From Bacteroidota bacterium (GTDB taxonomy: Bacteria > Bacteroidota > Bacteroidia > Bacteroidales > JAAYUG01): DNA of 6,686 bases. Location of the stretch: positions 1 through 6,686 of the forward strand of contig JAKAMP010000160.1 of the NCBI GenBank assembly GCA_021812865.1, read 5' to 3'. The notes beneath the pieces were generated by a model that was not told the origin of the DNA, searched no databases, and saw only the letters and a program-made list of their open reading frames with translations. How positions within the stretch are numbered: position 1 is the stretch's first letter; each line of letters begins with the position of its first letter. The position numbers were made by a program, and so were the translations under genes. This document shows, in pieces, positions 1 through 6,686 of the stretch.

Positions 1-482
1 TTACTCCCGTGCTTCTTGCCCTGTTCTCTTACCTGAGAAACAGAGGTAAAGAACCTTCAGCCCCACGAAAAATTGGTATTGGTATGATACTGGGTGCCGT
101 AGCTTTCGCTATTCTGATCATACCTTCTCTGAAACTGGCATCTCCCATATCTTTAGGCGGACCGGGCAATGTATCGCCCAGCCTGGTATCCCCGTATTGG
201 CTTATCAGCAGCTATTTTGCCCTGACCATTGCCGAGCTGTTCCTCAGCCCCATGGGCATCTCCTTTGTATCAAAGGTGGCTCCTCCGAAATATAAAGGTC
301 TGATGCAGGGCGGGTGGTTTGCGGCCACCGCTGCCGGTAACCTTCTGGTAGGCATCATGGGATATTTCTGGACCGTGGTATCTCTGCCGGTGTTCTTCTG
401 CATTCTCGTGGTGGCATGCCTTATTTCCGCTACATTCATTTTCTCAGTGATCAGGCGCCTGGAAAAAGCTTCACAGGCATAA
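1..482 (+). CDS. POT-family proton-dependent oligopeptide transporter, C-terminal part (5' end outside window)
   Basis: Inner-membrane symporter that imports di- and tripeptides with protons (POT/PTR branch of the major facilitator superfamily). The open frame enters from the left edge (Thr-Pro before the first GTG at base 9), so that GTG is internal, not a start. About 159 residues remain of the usual 450-550. Visible in order: the end of one membrane helix and a basic cytoplasmic loop (LRNRGKEPSAPRK), a helix (IGIGMILGAVAFAILIIPSL), a hydrophilic loop, then the conserved segment around AELFLSPMGISFVSKVAPP and KGLMQGGWFAATAAGN, and a last hydrophobic helix ending in a basic tail. The Glu of AELFLSP (codon 234-236) matches the conserved C-terminal-half Glu of POT proteins used in substrate and proton coupling. 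The gene ends at TAA and is followed by an intrinsic terminator, so it is the last gene of its transcript. Family is clear; exact substrate is not. Confidence 0.9.
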   Translation, partial: TPVLLALFSYLRNRGKEPSAPRKIGIGMILGAVAFAILIIPSLKLASPISLGGPGNVSPSLVSPYWLISSYFALTIAELFLSPMGISFVSKVAPPKYKGLMQGGWFAATAAGNLLVGIMGYFWTVVSLPVFFCILVVACLISATFIFSVIRRLEKASQA

Positions 483-502
483 GAAATAATCTCATTCGAA
501 TG

Positions 503-541
503 CTGCGGATGTGCTCGACTGTGCATCCGCAGTTTTTTTTT
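503..541 (+). terminator. Intrinsic (rho-independent) terminator after the peptide transporter
   Basis: A perfect 9-bp GC-rich stem (CTGCGGATG at 503-511 with CATCCGCAG at 524-532) encloses a 12-base loop and is followed directly by nine T residues (533-541). It lies 20 bases after the transporter stop codon. This is a textbook stem plus U-tract, and it separates the transporter from the genes downstream. Confidence 0.93.
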
Positions 542-572
542 GAAAATAATATTGCACAGATACACTATCCTG

Positions 573-619
573 ATTCGCCTGCAAATACCCGTATCCAGAA
601 CGGGCATTTGCAAATGAAT
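573..619. repeat. Imperfect inverted repeat (possible operator or leader hairpin)
   Basis: The core arms TGCAAATACCCG (580-591) and CGGGCATTTGCA (601-612) pair over 12 positions with a single A/C mismatch around a 9-base loop. Outer ATTC (573-576) and GAAT (616-619) add four more pairs after a 3-base asymmetry-free bulge on each side. No T-tract follows, so it is not a typical terminator. Its right arm contains the TTTG (607-610) that could be the -33 box of the candidate promoter for the gene at 664, which would suit a regulator-binding site. A role as operator is inference; the symmetry itself is directly visible. Confidence 0.5.
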
Positions 620-638
620 ATGAATTATAGTACATTGA
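607..638 (+). promoter_or_regulatory. Candidate Bacteroidota-type promoter for the barrel-protein gene
   Basis: TTTG at 607-610 is followed after 20 bases by TACATTGA at 631-638. The Bacteroidota primary sigma factor recognises roughly TTTG (-33) and TAnnTTTG (-7), and this spacing fits. The -7 box matches only four of its six fixed bases (TA and TT), so this is a weak candidate. Transcription would begin near 645, giving a leader of about 20 bases. Confidence 0.3.
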
Positions 639-663
639 GATTGGATTTATTATCCCTGCCAGT

Positions 664-1932
664 ATGAGAAATCTGACTTTGCTCATTCTCCTTTTGATTC
701 TACATGAATTTCAGGGATTCTCACAATACCACTTCCAGAAAGGCACTGTTATAACCTCTCTGGGCGACACCATACATGGATATATCGATTGCAAAGACCG
801 GAGCTTCGACCCTGAAAAGTTTACATTCACCCGTTCGATACCAAAGGATACATTGATCACCTTCAGCCTTCCGGATGCAAGGGCATTCATTATCGACAAA
901 ACGGCTGCCTACGAAAAATTTACAGTGAATGTAAGCCAGGGCGCTGTGGATATTGACAGACTGCCCGACAAGATAGATACAAGTTCTATCGAAAAAACCG
1001 TATTTCTGAAAGTTCTGGTAAAAGGCGAACCCCTTTCGCTTTTTTCATACTCCGATAGGATCAAAACCAGATATTTTGTTCTTGTACCAGGGGCATCTAT
1101 GCCGCAAGAGCTTCAGCTTTACATCTATTCGCCCAACCATACGGAATTAAGGTACAAGAAATACATCGGGCAACTGCTTCTGCTTGCCAGTAAATACGGG
1201 AAGAATACGATTGAACAGCAACACCGGATTTCCACATCCTCATACATTTCACAGGATCTGATACCTATTGTAAACGAGATCAATGGGCAAAAAGTTAAAA
1301 TGGAATCGGACATCAGTCCAAATAGAATCATACTGAACTTCTTTGTTGGTGCCGGAATATCAAGAAGTTACATGGCTTTTTCGGGAACCGATCCGCTGGC
1401 AAAGCTCACAAGTAGCCCGGTAGCGTGTAAGCCATCTATCATCGTCGGATTCAATCTTTCAGAAAAATCAAATAGCAGGGCTTATATATCAGAGATGCTG
1501 ATGCTCTCGAACCTCGATTATAAAATTCAACAGGTTACGGATTATTCTGCCAATTCCTATATTGAAACTACCACATTCCATTTAAAAATGACAAACATTG
1601 CCCTGGCTAACAGTTTTGGGTATAAGGTATACAATGGGGGAAAAACGGGATTTTACCTGGGCGCCGGCCTGAATATCAATTTTTCATTCTATCCCACAAA
1701 TGATCTTATTATAATAGATGAAGGATATTATAACACCAATTCGGAGGCTACTATAAAGGATCATTACCTGATGAAAAGAGTGTGGTACTCTCTCCCTTTG
1801 AAGGCAGGGCTGATCATTAGAAACAGGGTCGAAGCCGGAGTAAATTGGTATGTCCCATCGCCGCTGCCCCAGCTGGCATCTGCCATTGGAACCCTTTACG
1901 ATATGCAGCTTGCAGGTATGTATCATTTTTAA
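664..1932 (+). CDS. Exported protein with Bacteroidota-specific N-terminal domain and predicted outer-membrane beta-barrel
   Basis: Function unknown. The 422-residue product starts with a type I signal peptide (hydrophobic run LLILLLIL, likely cleavage after GFS, residue 20). Residues about 22-180 form a beta-rich domain opening with FQKGTVITSLGDTIHGYID and carrying FLKVLVKGEPLSLF. I recognise this pattern from many uncharacterised Bacteroidota envelope proteins. Residues about 220-422 show alternating polar/hydrophobic strands with glycine-aromatic turns (FFVGAGISRSYMAF, GFYLGAGLNINFSF, AGLIIRNRVEAGVNWY), like PorT-type or OMP_b-brl eight-stranded barrels. The chain ends in a terminal Phe (AGMYHF), the usual barrel assembly signal. 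The ATG is chosen because it begins the signal peptide; no Shine-Dalgarno is visible, as is normal in this phylum. It follows a terminator, so it starts a new transcript. Location in the outer membrane is well supported; ligand and partners are not known. Confidence 0.82.
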   Translation: MRNLTLLILLLILHEFQGFSQYHFQKGTVITSLGDTIHGYIDCKDRSFDPEKFTFTRSIPKDTLITFSLPDARAFIIDKTAAYEKFTVNVSQGAVDIDRLPDKIDTSSIEKTVFLKVLVKGEPLSLFSYSDRIKTRYFVLVPGASMPQELQLYIYSPNHTELRYKKYIGQLLLLASKYGKNTIEQQHRISTSSYISQDLIPIVNEINGQKVKMESDISPNRIILNFFVGAGISRSYMAFSGTDPLAKLTSSPVACKPSIIVGFNLSEKSNSRAYISEMLMLSNLDYKIQQVTDYSANSYIETTTFHLKMTNIALANSFGYKVYNGGKTGFYLGAGLNINFSFYPTNDLIIIDEGYYNTNSEATIKDHYLMKRVWYSLPLKAGLIIRNRVEAGVNWYVPSPLPQLASAIGTLYDMQLAGMYHF

Positions 1933-2036
1933 AGAAGGAAACAGGTATGCATGCAACTGTTTTACCGAATACTATTCAGCACTCCCTTTAGGATGAATCC
2001 TGTTCTTTTCAAATTAATTCTAAAAATCTTGACACC

Positions 2037-4235
2037 GTGAAAAAAATCATTTCCTCTCTAACAGTTTTTCTTTCCATCTGGGCAGTTTCCGTTGCCTGGC
2101 CCGGTAACGTTCATCGCACAGACAATACTCAGAAGGAGTTGCTCATCCCTGTAACTGCCGGACAAATGCAGTTAATTTACAAAGTGAGTGGAACCGACGG
2201 AAGGCTTTACCAGGTCTACCTCGGTCCCCGATTGGAACAACCTGAAGCATTGCTGCAGTCGAGGGTACAGGGTCATCCGGCTTATGCCACATTCGGAACA
2301 GACAACCTGTTTGAACCGGCCATCCGCATTACCCACAACGATGGGAATCCTTCCCTGGAGCTCAAGTATGTAAGTCATTCTGTGGAAACCCCGTCGCCTG
2401 GCGTTACGCTTACCCATATTTTATTGAAAGATTCTGTTTATCCAGTGGAAGTAACCTTGAATATCCGAGCGTTTTCTGAAGAAAACATCATGGAACAATG
2501 GGTTGAGATTGTCCACCATGAATCAAAGCCTGTAACAGTTTTCAATTACGCCTCCTCCATGCTTCACTTTGATTGCGACCATTACTGGCTTACGCAATTT
2601 CACGGAGACTGGGCAGAAGAAATGAGAATGGAAGAAAGTGAGCTTACTTATGGAATGAAAGTACTCGACTCCAAGCTGGGCACCCGGGCTCATATGTACG
2701 AAACGCCGGTATTCTTTCTATCGTTGAACAAAAAATCGGACGAGAATACGGGGAATCTGATTGCCGGCACCCTCGGCTGGTCGGGTAATTTTCAGATTGT
2801 TTTTGAAGTGGACGAGAAGGGTTCCCTGCGGGTAATCTCGGGGATCAATCCTTTTGCATCTGAATACAGCCTTGATCCTGGCAAAATATTCCGAACACCT
2901 TCATTTATCTTCACATTCTCAGGAGAAGGGAAAGGGCTTGCCAGCAGAAACCTTCACCACTGGGCCACCCGCTTTGGTATATTAGATGGCGACAAACCCA
3001 GGCTTACGCTGCTGAACAACTGGGAAACTACCTATTTTGATTTTAATGAGCCCAAACTTGTCAGCCTCATCGACGATACAAAAAAAATGGGACTCGATTT
3101 GTTTCTGCTGGATGATGGCTGGTTCGGCAACAAATATCCCCGCAACAATGACCATGCCGGGTTGGGAGACTGGCAGGAAAACAAGCTGAAGCTGCCAGAT
3201 GGCCTGGGATACCTCGTGAAAGAAGCTGACAAAAAAGGGGTGAAATTCGGTATCTGGATTGAGCCTGAAATGGTGAATCCAAAAAGCGAATTGTATGAAA
3301 ATCATCCGGATTGGATACTCAAACTCCCCAACCGGCCAGAGAACTATTTCAGGAACCAGTTGGTGCTGGACCTCACCAATCCAAAAGTTCAGGACTTCGT
3401 CTATTCAATTATAGACGGAATGCTGACAAAATACCCTGGAATAGCCTATATTAAATGGGACTGCAACCGAATGATGACCAATGCCTATTCTCCCTACCTG
3501 AAGGATAAACAATCTCAATTGTTTATCGATTATGTAAACAGCCTGTACGATGTTTTCTCGCGCATGAGGCAGAAGTACCCTCATCTGCCCATCATGCTTT
3601 GCTCTGGTGGCGGTGGAAGAGTGGATTATGGTGCGTTGCGCTATTTCACTGAATTCTGGGCAAGCGACAACACCGATCCTTTTGAAAGGGTATATATCCA
3701 ATGGGGTTACTCCTTTTTCTTCCCATCCATTGCCGTGTGTAACCATGTTACATCCTGGGGCAAACAATCTCTCAAATTCAAAACCGATGTGGCCATGATG
3801 GGTAAGCTTGGCTACGATCTGAAAGTGAACAGCCTCACAGATAAGGAACTGAAATTTAGCCAGGATGCCATACAAAATTACAAAAGGCTGAGCGATGTAA
3901 TTTGGCATGGCGATTTATACCGTCTCATTTCGCCTTATGAAGAAAACAGGGCCGTGCTGATGTATGTCAATCCTGAACAGACAAAAGCGGTATTGTTTGC
4001 CTATACGTTGAATGCACGCTTCGGGGAAACATTTAACAAGGTGAAACTTCAGGGACTGGATCCGCAGAAAACATACACCATCAAGGAAATCAATATAATA
4101 GACGAAAGTCATGGACCTGGCAATTGGAACATGGTTTCCCAGACCTATTCCGGTGATTACCTTATGAAAGTTGGACTGAATATCGGGATGCCCGTTTCCA
4201 TGACCAGCACTGTCCTGGAAATTACCGGATCATGA
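2037..4235 (+). CDS. Secreted GH36 alpha-galactosidase
   Basis: Hydrolyses terminal alpha-linked galactose, as in melibiose, raffinose-family sugars or galactomannan side chains, with retention of configuration. The 732-residue length is typical of GH36. A signal peptide (MKKIISSLTVFLSIWAVSVA) points to the periplasm or beyond. Approximate domains: beta-supersandwich 30-320, catalytic (beta/alpha)8 barrel 325-640, C-terminal beta-sandwich 650-732. Conserved motifs: LLDDGWFG (D359, D360), GIWIEPEMVNP (W407), FRNQLVLDL (R439), YIKWDCNR with nucleophile D475, CSGGGGR (C522), and ASDNTDP with probable acid/base D544. All key residues are present, so it should be active. Translation starts at GTG 2037: this is the only start that gives the signal peptide, and the next in-frame ATG (about residue 44) would lose it. 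It lies 104 bases after the barrel gene with no convincing terminator between, so co-transcription is possible. No SusC/SusD-like or sugar-transport gene is visible nearby. Alpha-N-acetylgalactosaminidase activity is a less likely alternative within the same family. Confidence 0.95.
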   Translation: MKKIISSLTVFLSIWAVSVAWPGNVHRTDNTQKELLIPVTAGQMQLIYKVSGTDGRLYQVYLGPRLEQPEALLQSRVQGHPAYATFGTDNLFEPAIRITHNDGNPSLELKYVSHSVETPSPGVTLTHILLKDSVYPVEVTLNIRAFSEENIMEQWVEIVHHESKPVTVFNYASSMLHFDCDHYWLTQFHGDWAEEMRMEESELTYGMKVLDSKLGTRAHMYETPVFFLSLNKKSDENTGNLIAGTLGWSGNFQIVFEVDEKGSLRVISGINPFASEYSLDPGKIFRTPSFIFTFSGEGKGLASRNLHHWATRFGILDGDKPRLTLLNNWETTYFDFNEPKLVSLIDDTKKMGLDLFLLDDGWFGNKYPRNNDHAGLGDWQENKLKLPDGLGYLVKEADKKGVKFGIWIEPEMVNPKSELYENHPDWILKLPNRPENYFRNQLVLDLTNPKVQDFVYSIIDGMLTKYPGIAYIKWDCNRMMTNAYSPYLKDKQSQLFIDYVNSLYDVFSRMRQKYPHLPIMLCSGGGGRVDYGALRYFTEFWASDNTDPFERVYIQWGYSFFFPSIAVCNHVTSWGKQSLKFKTDVAMMGKLGYDLKVNSLTDKELKFSQDAIQNYKRLSDVIWHGDLYRLISPYEENRAVLMYVNPEQTKAVLFAYTLNARFGETFNKVKLQGLDPQKTYTIKEINIIDESHGPGNWNMVSQTYSGDYLMKVGLNIGMPVSMTSTVLEITGS

Positions 4236-4301
4236 CATCTTTAACCTAAACAGGGCAATAGGATTGCAATGGCAATGTAGTTCCGGATGATGAGCGTTTT
4301 G

Positions 4302-4382
4302 ACAATATTTGATAAATGTTTATTGTACACTTATAAAATAAGAAATAAATCCTATCTTTATTTATAGCTAAGTCATTAAGAT
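4302..4382 (+). promoter_or_regulatory. AT-rich leader with a possible -7 box ahead of the membrane-protein gene
   Basis: After the alpha-galactosidase stop, the 147-base gap becomes strongly AT-rich from about 4302. TATCTTTA at 4353-4360 matches the Bacteroidota -7 consensus TAnnTTTG except for its last base, and would place a start site near 4367. The nearest upstream TTG (4323-4325) is 27 bases away, longer than the usual spacing of about 20, so the -33 box is unsupported. The gap length and base composition suggest that a new transcript begins here. No intrinsic terminator for the preceding gene was found. Confidence 0.28.
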
Positions 4383-6170
4383 ATGAAGGTTGAAAACTTG
4401 TCTCCATGGCTCCGCAGGACCCTGACGACCCTTTTCTTTGTGGTTTGCTTCATTTACTTTTTCTTGTTCTGCAGGTATCACCTGGCATATCAGGAGCAGG
4501 TTCAGCTGTTTATGTTGGATAAGGGGTATTTCCTTCCCTTTCTTTCTCACCCTGGTGGACTGATGCAATATTTCAGCGCTTTCCTAATTCAATTCTATCT
4601 GTATCCCTGGCTTGCCGCTTTAGTGGTCACCCTCTCAGCATTTGGCGTTTTCCTGGCATCACGCTTGTTCCTGAATAGAATTGGCATGCGTGGTCTGCTT
4701 TGGGCGTTGCTCCCTCCTCTTTTCATTATTGCCCTGCAAGTGCACCACAGTTACCATGTGGAATCAACCATTGCCTTTTTGCTTGTGGTTCTTTATGCCT
4801 CCCTGCATTTTTCCCTGACTAATTCCATTTTAAAATATCTGTATAGCACTGCCGGATGGGCGCTTCTGTATGTTATCACCGGAGCATATGCATTCATCGC
4901 CAATATCGCTATCGTTCTGTTTGAAATATTTTATCGCAAATCCCCGGTCTATTCCCCATCCGTAATTCTCATTCTGGTCACCGGAGGATTAGCGCCCATC
5001 CTCGCAGCAAGGTTTTTATGGTATATCAATCCAGTTGAAACATGGACAGCTTTGCTACCCCTCAATATTCACACCTCAGCCAGGTTTGCCCTGTATGCGC
5101 TGATGCTTTGGTTCCCGGTTCTCATGACAATGCATGCCATAATTGACAGGATGAATCAAACATTCGGCAAGTCTATTGTCATCCATAAATGGCAATCGGC
5201 CCTTGCAGGATGTATTGTGATCATCCTTTCCGGATGGTGGATTCAGAAAAAAGCCTACGATGCAAAAACGGAAATCCTGCTCGGCATTGATCATAGCATT
5301 CAGCAACACGACTGGTCCATGGCACTTAGGCTCTCCTCCATGTATCCCGGTTCAAACCGCATGGTGACCTATTTTACCAACATGGCCTTATATGAAAAAG
5401 GATGGCTTGGCGACCGCATGTTCAATTACAGGCAGATGGGAAGCCAGGGTTTGTACCTGAACTGGAAAAATACCAATCTTGCCTCATTCTTTGGCAGTGA
5501 GTTGTATTACCGTCTATCCTACACCAATGAAGCATTCAGGTGGGCATTCGAAACCATGGTCTCGGATGGACTGAATCCGAGATGTGTAAAACAGCTTGCC
5601 CTTACCAGCATCATCAATGGCGACAAGCCGATAGCGATGAAATACCTTGATTTACTGGAAAAAACAATCTTTTATCGAAATTGGGCTCTGACATACAAGG
5701 CATCCCTTACGGATCCTGGGAGTCCCGGACTGGACCCGGAGCTTGCCGCCAGGATGCATCTTAGCATCCGGCAGGACTTTTGGGCTGACGACAGTCATTT
5801 CGACGCGCTCATGTCTACTCTTCTAAACGATCATCCCGATAACCGCATGGCTTTTGAATATTATATGGCCAGCCAACTTCTCGATTTGAATTACAGCGGA
5901 TTTGCCTCAAACCTGGTACATCTGAAAGATTTTGGCTATTTCAGGATACCTCAGACGTACGAGGAAGCTTTGCTGATCTACATGGCGCTCTATAAGAAAA
6001 ATGCCATACCCGCAGGCTATACCATCAGTGACAAAACTCGTGTTCGTTTCGCCAATTACATGCACGCACTTTCACAATATGGAAACGACCGCAGGGCTGC
6101 AGCAAAGGCATTGTTCAAACAATATGGCAATACATTCTGGTACTATGCCAGTTTCGAAAAAGGTAAATAA
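4383..6170 (+). CDS. DUF6057-like polytopic membrane protein with helical C-terminal domain
   Basis: Function unknown. The 595-residue product resembles, from memory, the uncharacterised Bacteroidota family DUF6057, notably in YQEQVQLFMLDKGYF and HPGGLMQYFSAFLIQFYLYPW (residues 36-76). About eight membrane helices can be read: 14-34, 73-95, 104-120, 126-145, 153-180, 193-212, 231-252 and 270-287, with an amphipathic loop at 35-72. Residues 290-595 are soluble and almost wholly helical, with short paired helices (HDWSMALRLSSMYPGSNRMV, NEAFRWAFETMVSDGLNP, RRAAAKALFKQYGNTFWYY) like TPR or other alpha-solenoid repeats; the domain probably faces the periplasm if the N-terminus is cytoplasmic. The large first loop followed by helix pairs recalls the GT-C membrane glycosyltransferase layout, but no DxD-type motif is clear; E38 and D46 are the only acids in that loop. 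The ATG at 4383 is the first start of the frame and gives a basic N-terminus before helix 1. It is 18 bases from the next gene, so the two are probably an operon. Confidence 0.78.
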   Translation: MKVENLSPWLRRTLTTLFFVVCFIYFFLFCRYHLAYQEQVQLFMLDKGYFLPFLSHPGGLMQYFSAFLIQFYLYPWLAALVVTLSAFGVFLASRLFLNRIGMRGLLWALLPPLFIIALQVHHSYHVESTIAFLLVVLYASLHFSLTNSILKYLYSTAGWALLYVITGAYAFIANIAIVLFEIFYRKSPVYSPSVILILVTGGLAPILAARFLWYINPVETWTALLPLNIHTSARFALYALMLWFPVLMTMHAIIDRMNQTFGKSIVIHKWQSALAGCIVIILSGWWIQKKAYDAKTEILLGIDHSIQQHDWSMALRLSSMYPGSNRMVTYFTNMALYEKGWLGDRMFNYRQMGSQGLYLNWKNTNLASFFGSELYYRLSYTNEAFRWAFETMVSDGLNPRCVKQLALTSIINGDKPIAMKYLDLLEKTIFYRNWALTYKASLTDPGSPGLDPELAARMHLSIRQDFWADDSHFDALMSTLLNDHPDNRMAFEYYMASQLLDLNYSGFASNLVHLKDFGYFRIPQTYEEALLIYMALYKKNAIPAGYTISDKTRVRFANYMHALSQYGNDRRAAAKALFKQYGNTFWYYASFEKGK

Positions 6171-6188
6171 TTCATATCCCGGTTACCC

Positions 6189-6686
6189 ATGATCGTGAAA
6201 ACAATCCCCATATTCCATCTTTGGCAAAAGATTAGAAAAGGACTGACCTTTGTGGTCTGCATGATGTTTCTTTCCTGTCATTCCCCCATGCCCAATGCAA
6301 AACTGGATAGTAGGCAGCCCGCAATATTCCCTGATTATTCTGACATCACTATTCCACCAAATATCGCCCCGCTGAATTTCATCATTCATGAACCGGGCGA
6401 CAGATATATTGCAACCTTCTCATACGGGAACAAGATTTTTTTCAGTATTCAATCCGGCGACAGCGCAGTAAAGATTCCAATCGGAAAATGGAAAAAGCTT
6501 ATGAATGCCTCCAGAGGAAATGATTACACCTGTGAAATCATGATCAGAAATAGCAGTAATTGGACCCGTTTCCTGCCCATAGTCAATCATGTGGCCAAGG
6601 ATTCCATTGACAGCTACCTGGTGTACAGGCTGATTGACCCGGGATTCGAAATATGGAATCAAATGGGGATATACCAGCGCTGCCTG
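6189..6686 (+). CDS. Lipoprotein of a Bacteroidota TolB/PD40-like family, N-terminal part (3' end outside window)
   Basis: An open frame of 166 codons runs from ATG 6189 to the right edge without a stop. Residues 1-30 form a lipoprotein-type signal: basic KIRK, hydrophobic LTFVVCMMF, then FLSC with C30 as the likely lipidated Cys (Phe at -3 is unusual but tolerated). The residues after Cys are not acidic, so the Bacteroides surface-export signal is absent and a periplasm-facing location is more likely. Conserved-looking blocks are FPDYSDITIPPNIAPLNF (47-64) and YRLIDPGFEIWNQMGIYQR (146-164). I recognise these from proteins annotated in Bacteroidota as TolB-like, WD40-like or 'cytochrome c biosynthesis' proteins, which as I recall carry a CxxCH motif soon after this point and then beta-propeller repeats. 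None of that downstream part is visible here. The 18-base gap from the membrane-protein gene and lack of any promoter or terminator between them argue for one operon. An alternative GTG start at 6195 would make little difference. Role unknown. Confidence 0.68.
   Translation, partial: MIVKTIPIFHLWQKIRKGLTFVVCMMFLSCHSPMPNAKLDSRQPAIFPDYSDITIPPNIAPLNFIIHEPGDRYIATFSYGNKIFFSIQSGDSAVKIPIGKWKKLMNASRGNDYTCEIMIRNSSNWTRFLPIVNHVAKDSIDSYLVYRLIDPGFEIWNQMGIYQRCL

Noticed and set aside
9..11. GTG as a true start codon for the first gene.
   Set aside because: The frame stays open to the window edge and the sequence before and after it continues the POT fold, so it is an internal Val codon.
212..613. Open frame of 133 codons on the - strand over the end of the transporter and the terminator region.
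   Set aside because: It overlaps the conserved POT segment and reads through the terminator stem; the product looks like random translation rich in Arg, His and Cys.
416..667. Small + strand frame of 83 codons bridging the transporter end and the next gene.
   Set aside because: It runs through the intrinsic terminator and the dyad, has no family signature, and starts inside the transporter's last membrane helix.
1940..2015. Possible terminators between the barrel gene and the alpha-galactosidase gene (around TGCATGCA and AGGATGAATCCT).
   Set aside because: The first has several mismatches and wobble pairs; the second has only a 4-5 bp stem and a broken T run (GTTCTTTTC). Neither is convincing, so no terminator is called.
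3405..3908. Open frame of 167 codons on the - strand inside the alpha-galactosidase gene.
   Set aside because: It lies wholly opposite the conserved GH36 catalytic motifs, has no recognisable family features, and its length is expected as a shadow of a strongly biased coding frame.
4263..4276. Short hairpin ATTGC-AATG-GCAAT after the alpha-galactosidase stop codon.
   Set aside because: The stem is only 5 bp, AT-rich, and is not followed by a T-tract.

Overview
The window looks like a chromosomal segment from a Bacteroidota species, probably an environmental or anaerobic member of the Bacteroidales/Marinilabiliales type. The evidence is moderate GC, start codons without recognisable Shine-Dalgarno sequences, AT-rich leaders, and several protein families I know mainly from this phylum: a PorT-like outer-membrane barrel with a 'GDTIHGYID' N-terminal domain, a DUF6057-like membrane protein, and a lipoprotein with a 'FPDYSDITIPPNIAPLNF' opening. 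The exact lineage cannot be fixed from the sequence alone.

Layout: all genes read on the + strand. (1) 1-482 is the C-terminal third of a proton-dependent peptide transporter (POT family), cut by the window edge and closed by a strong intrinsic terminator at 503-541. (2) 573-663 is a regulatory-looking stretch with a long imperfect dyad and a candidate Bacteroidota-type promoter. (3) 664-1932 encodes an exported protein with a probable outer-membrane beta-barrel at its C-terminus. (4) 2037-4235 encodes a complete, secreted GH36 alpha-galactosidase with a GTG start and an intact active site. (5) A 147-base AT-rich gap leads to 4383-6170, a polytopic membrane protein with a long helical C-terminal domain (DUF6057-like). 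(6) After 18 bases, 6189-6686 is the N-terminal part of a lipoprotein that runs off the end.

How they fit: the peptide transporter is a separate unit, ended by its terminator. The barrel gene and alpha-galactosidase are 104 bases apart with no clear terminator between them. They may share a transcript, but nothing shows a shared function. The alpha-galactosidase probably works in the periplasm, releasing galactose from alpha-galactosides. No SusC/SusD-like pair is visible, so it is not obviously part of a classical polysaccharide utilization locus within this window. The last two genes are tightly spaced and most likely an operon. They form the least understood part of the window: an inner-membrane protein with an extra-membrane helical domain, paired with a lipoprotein of a family that, from memory, carries beta-propeller-like repeats and a CxxCH motif further downstream. 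No RNA genes, mobile elements, CRISPR arrays or phage genes were seen.
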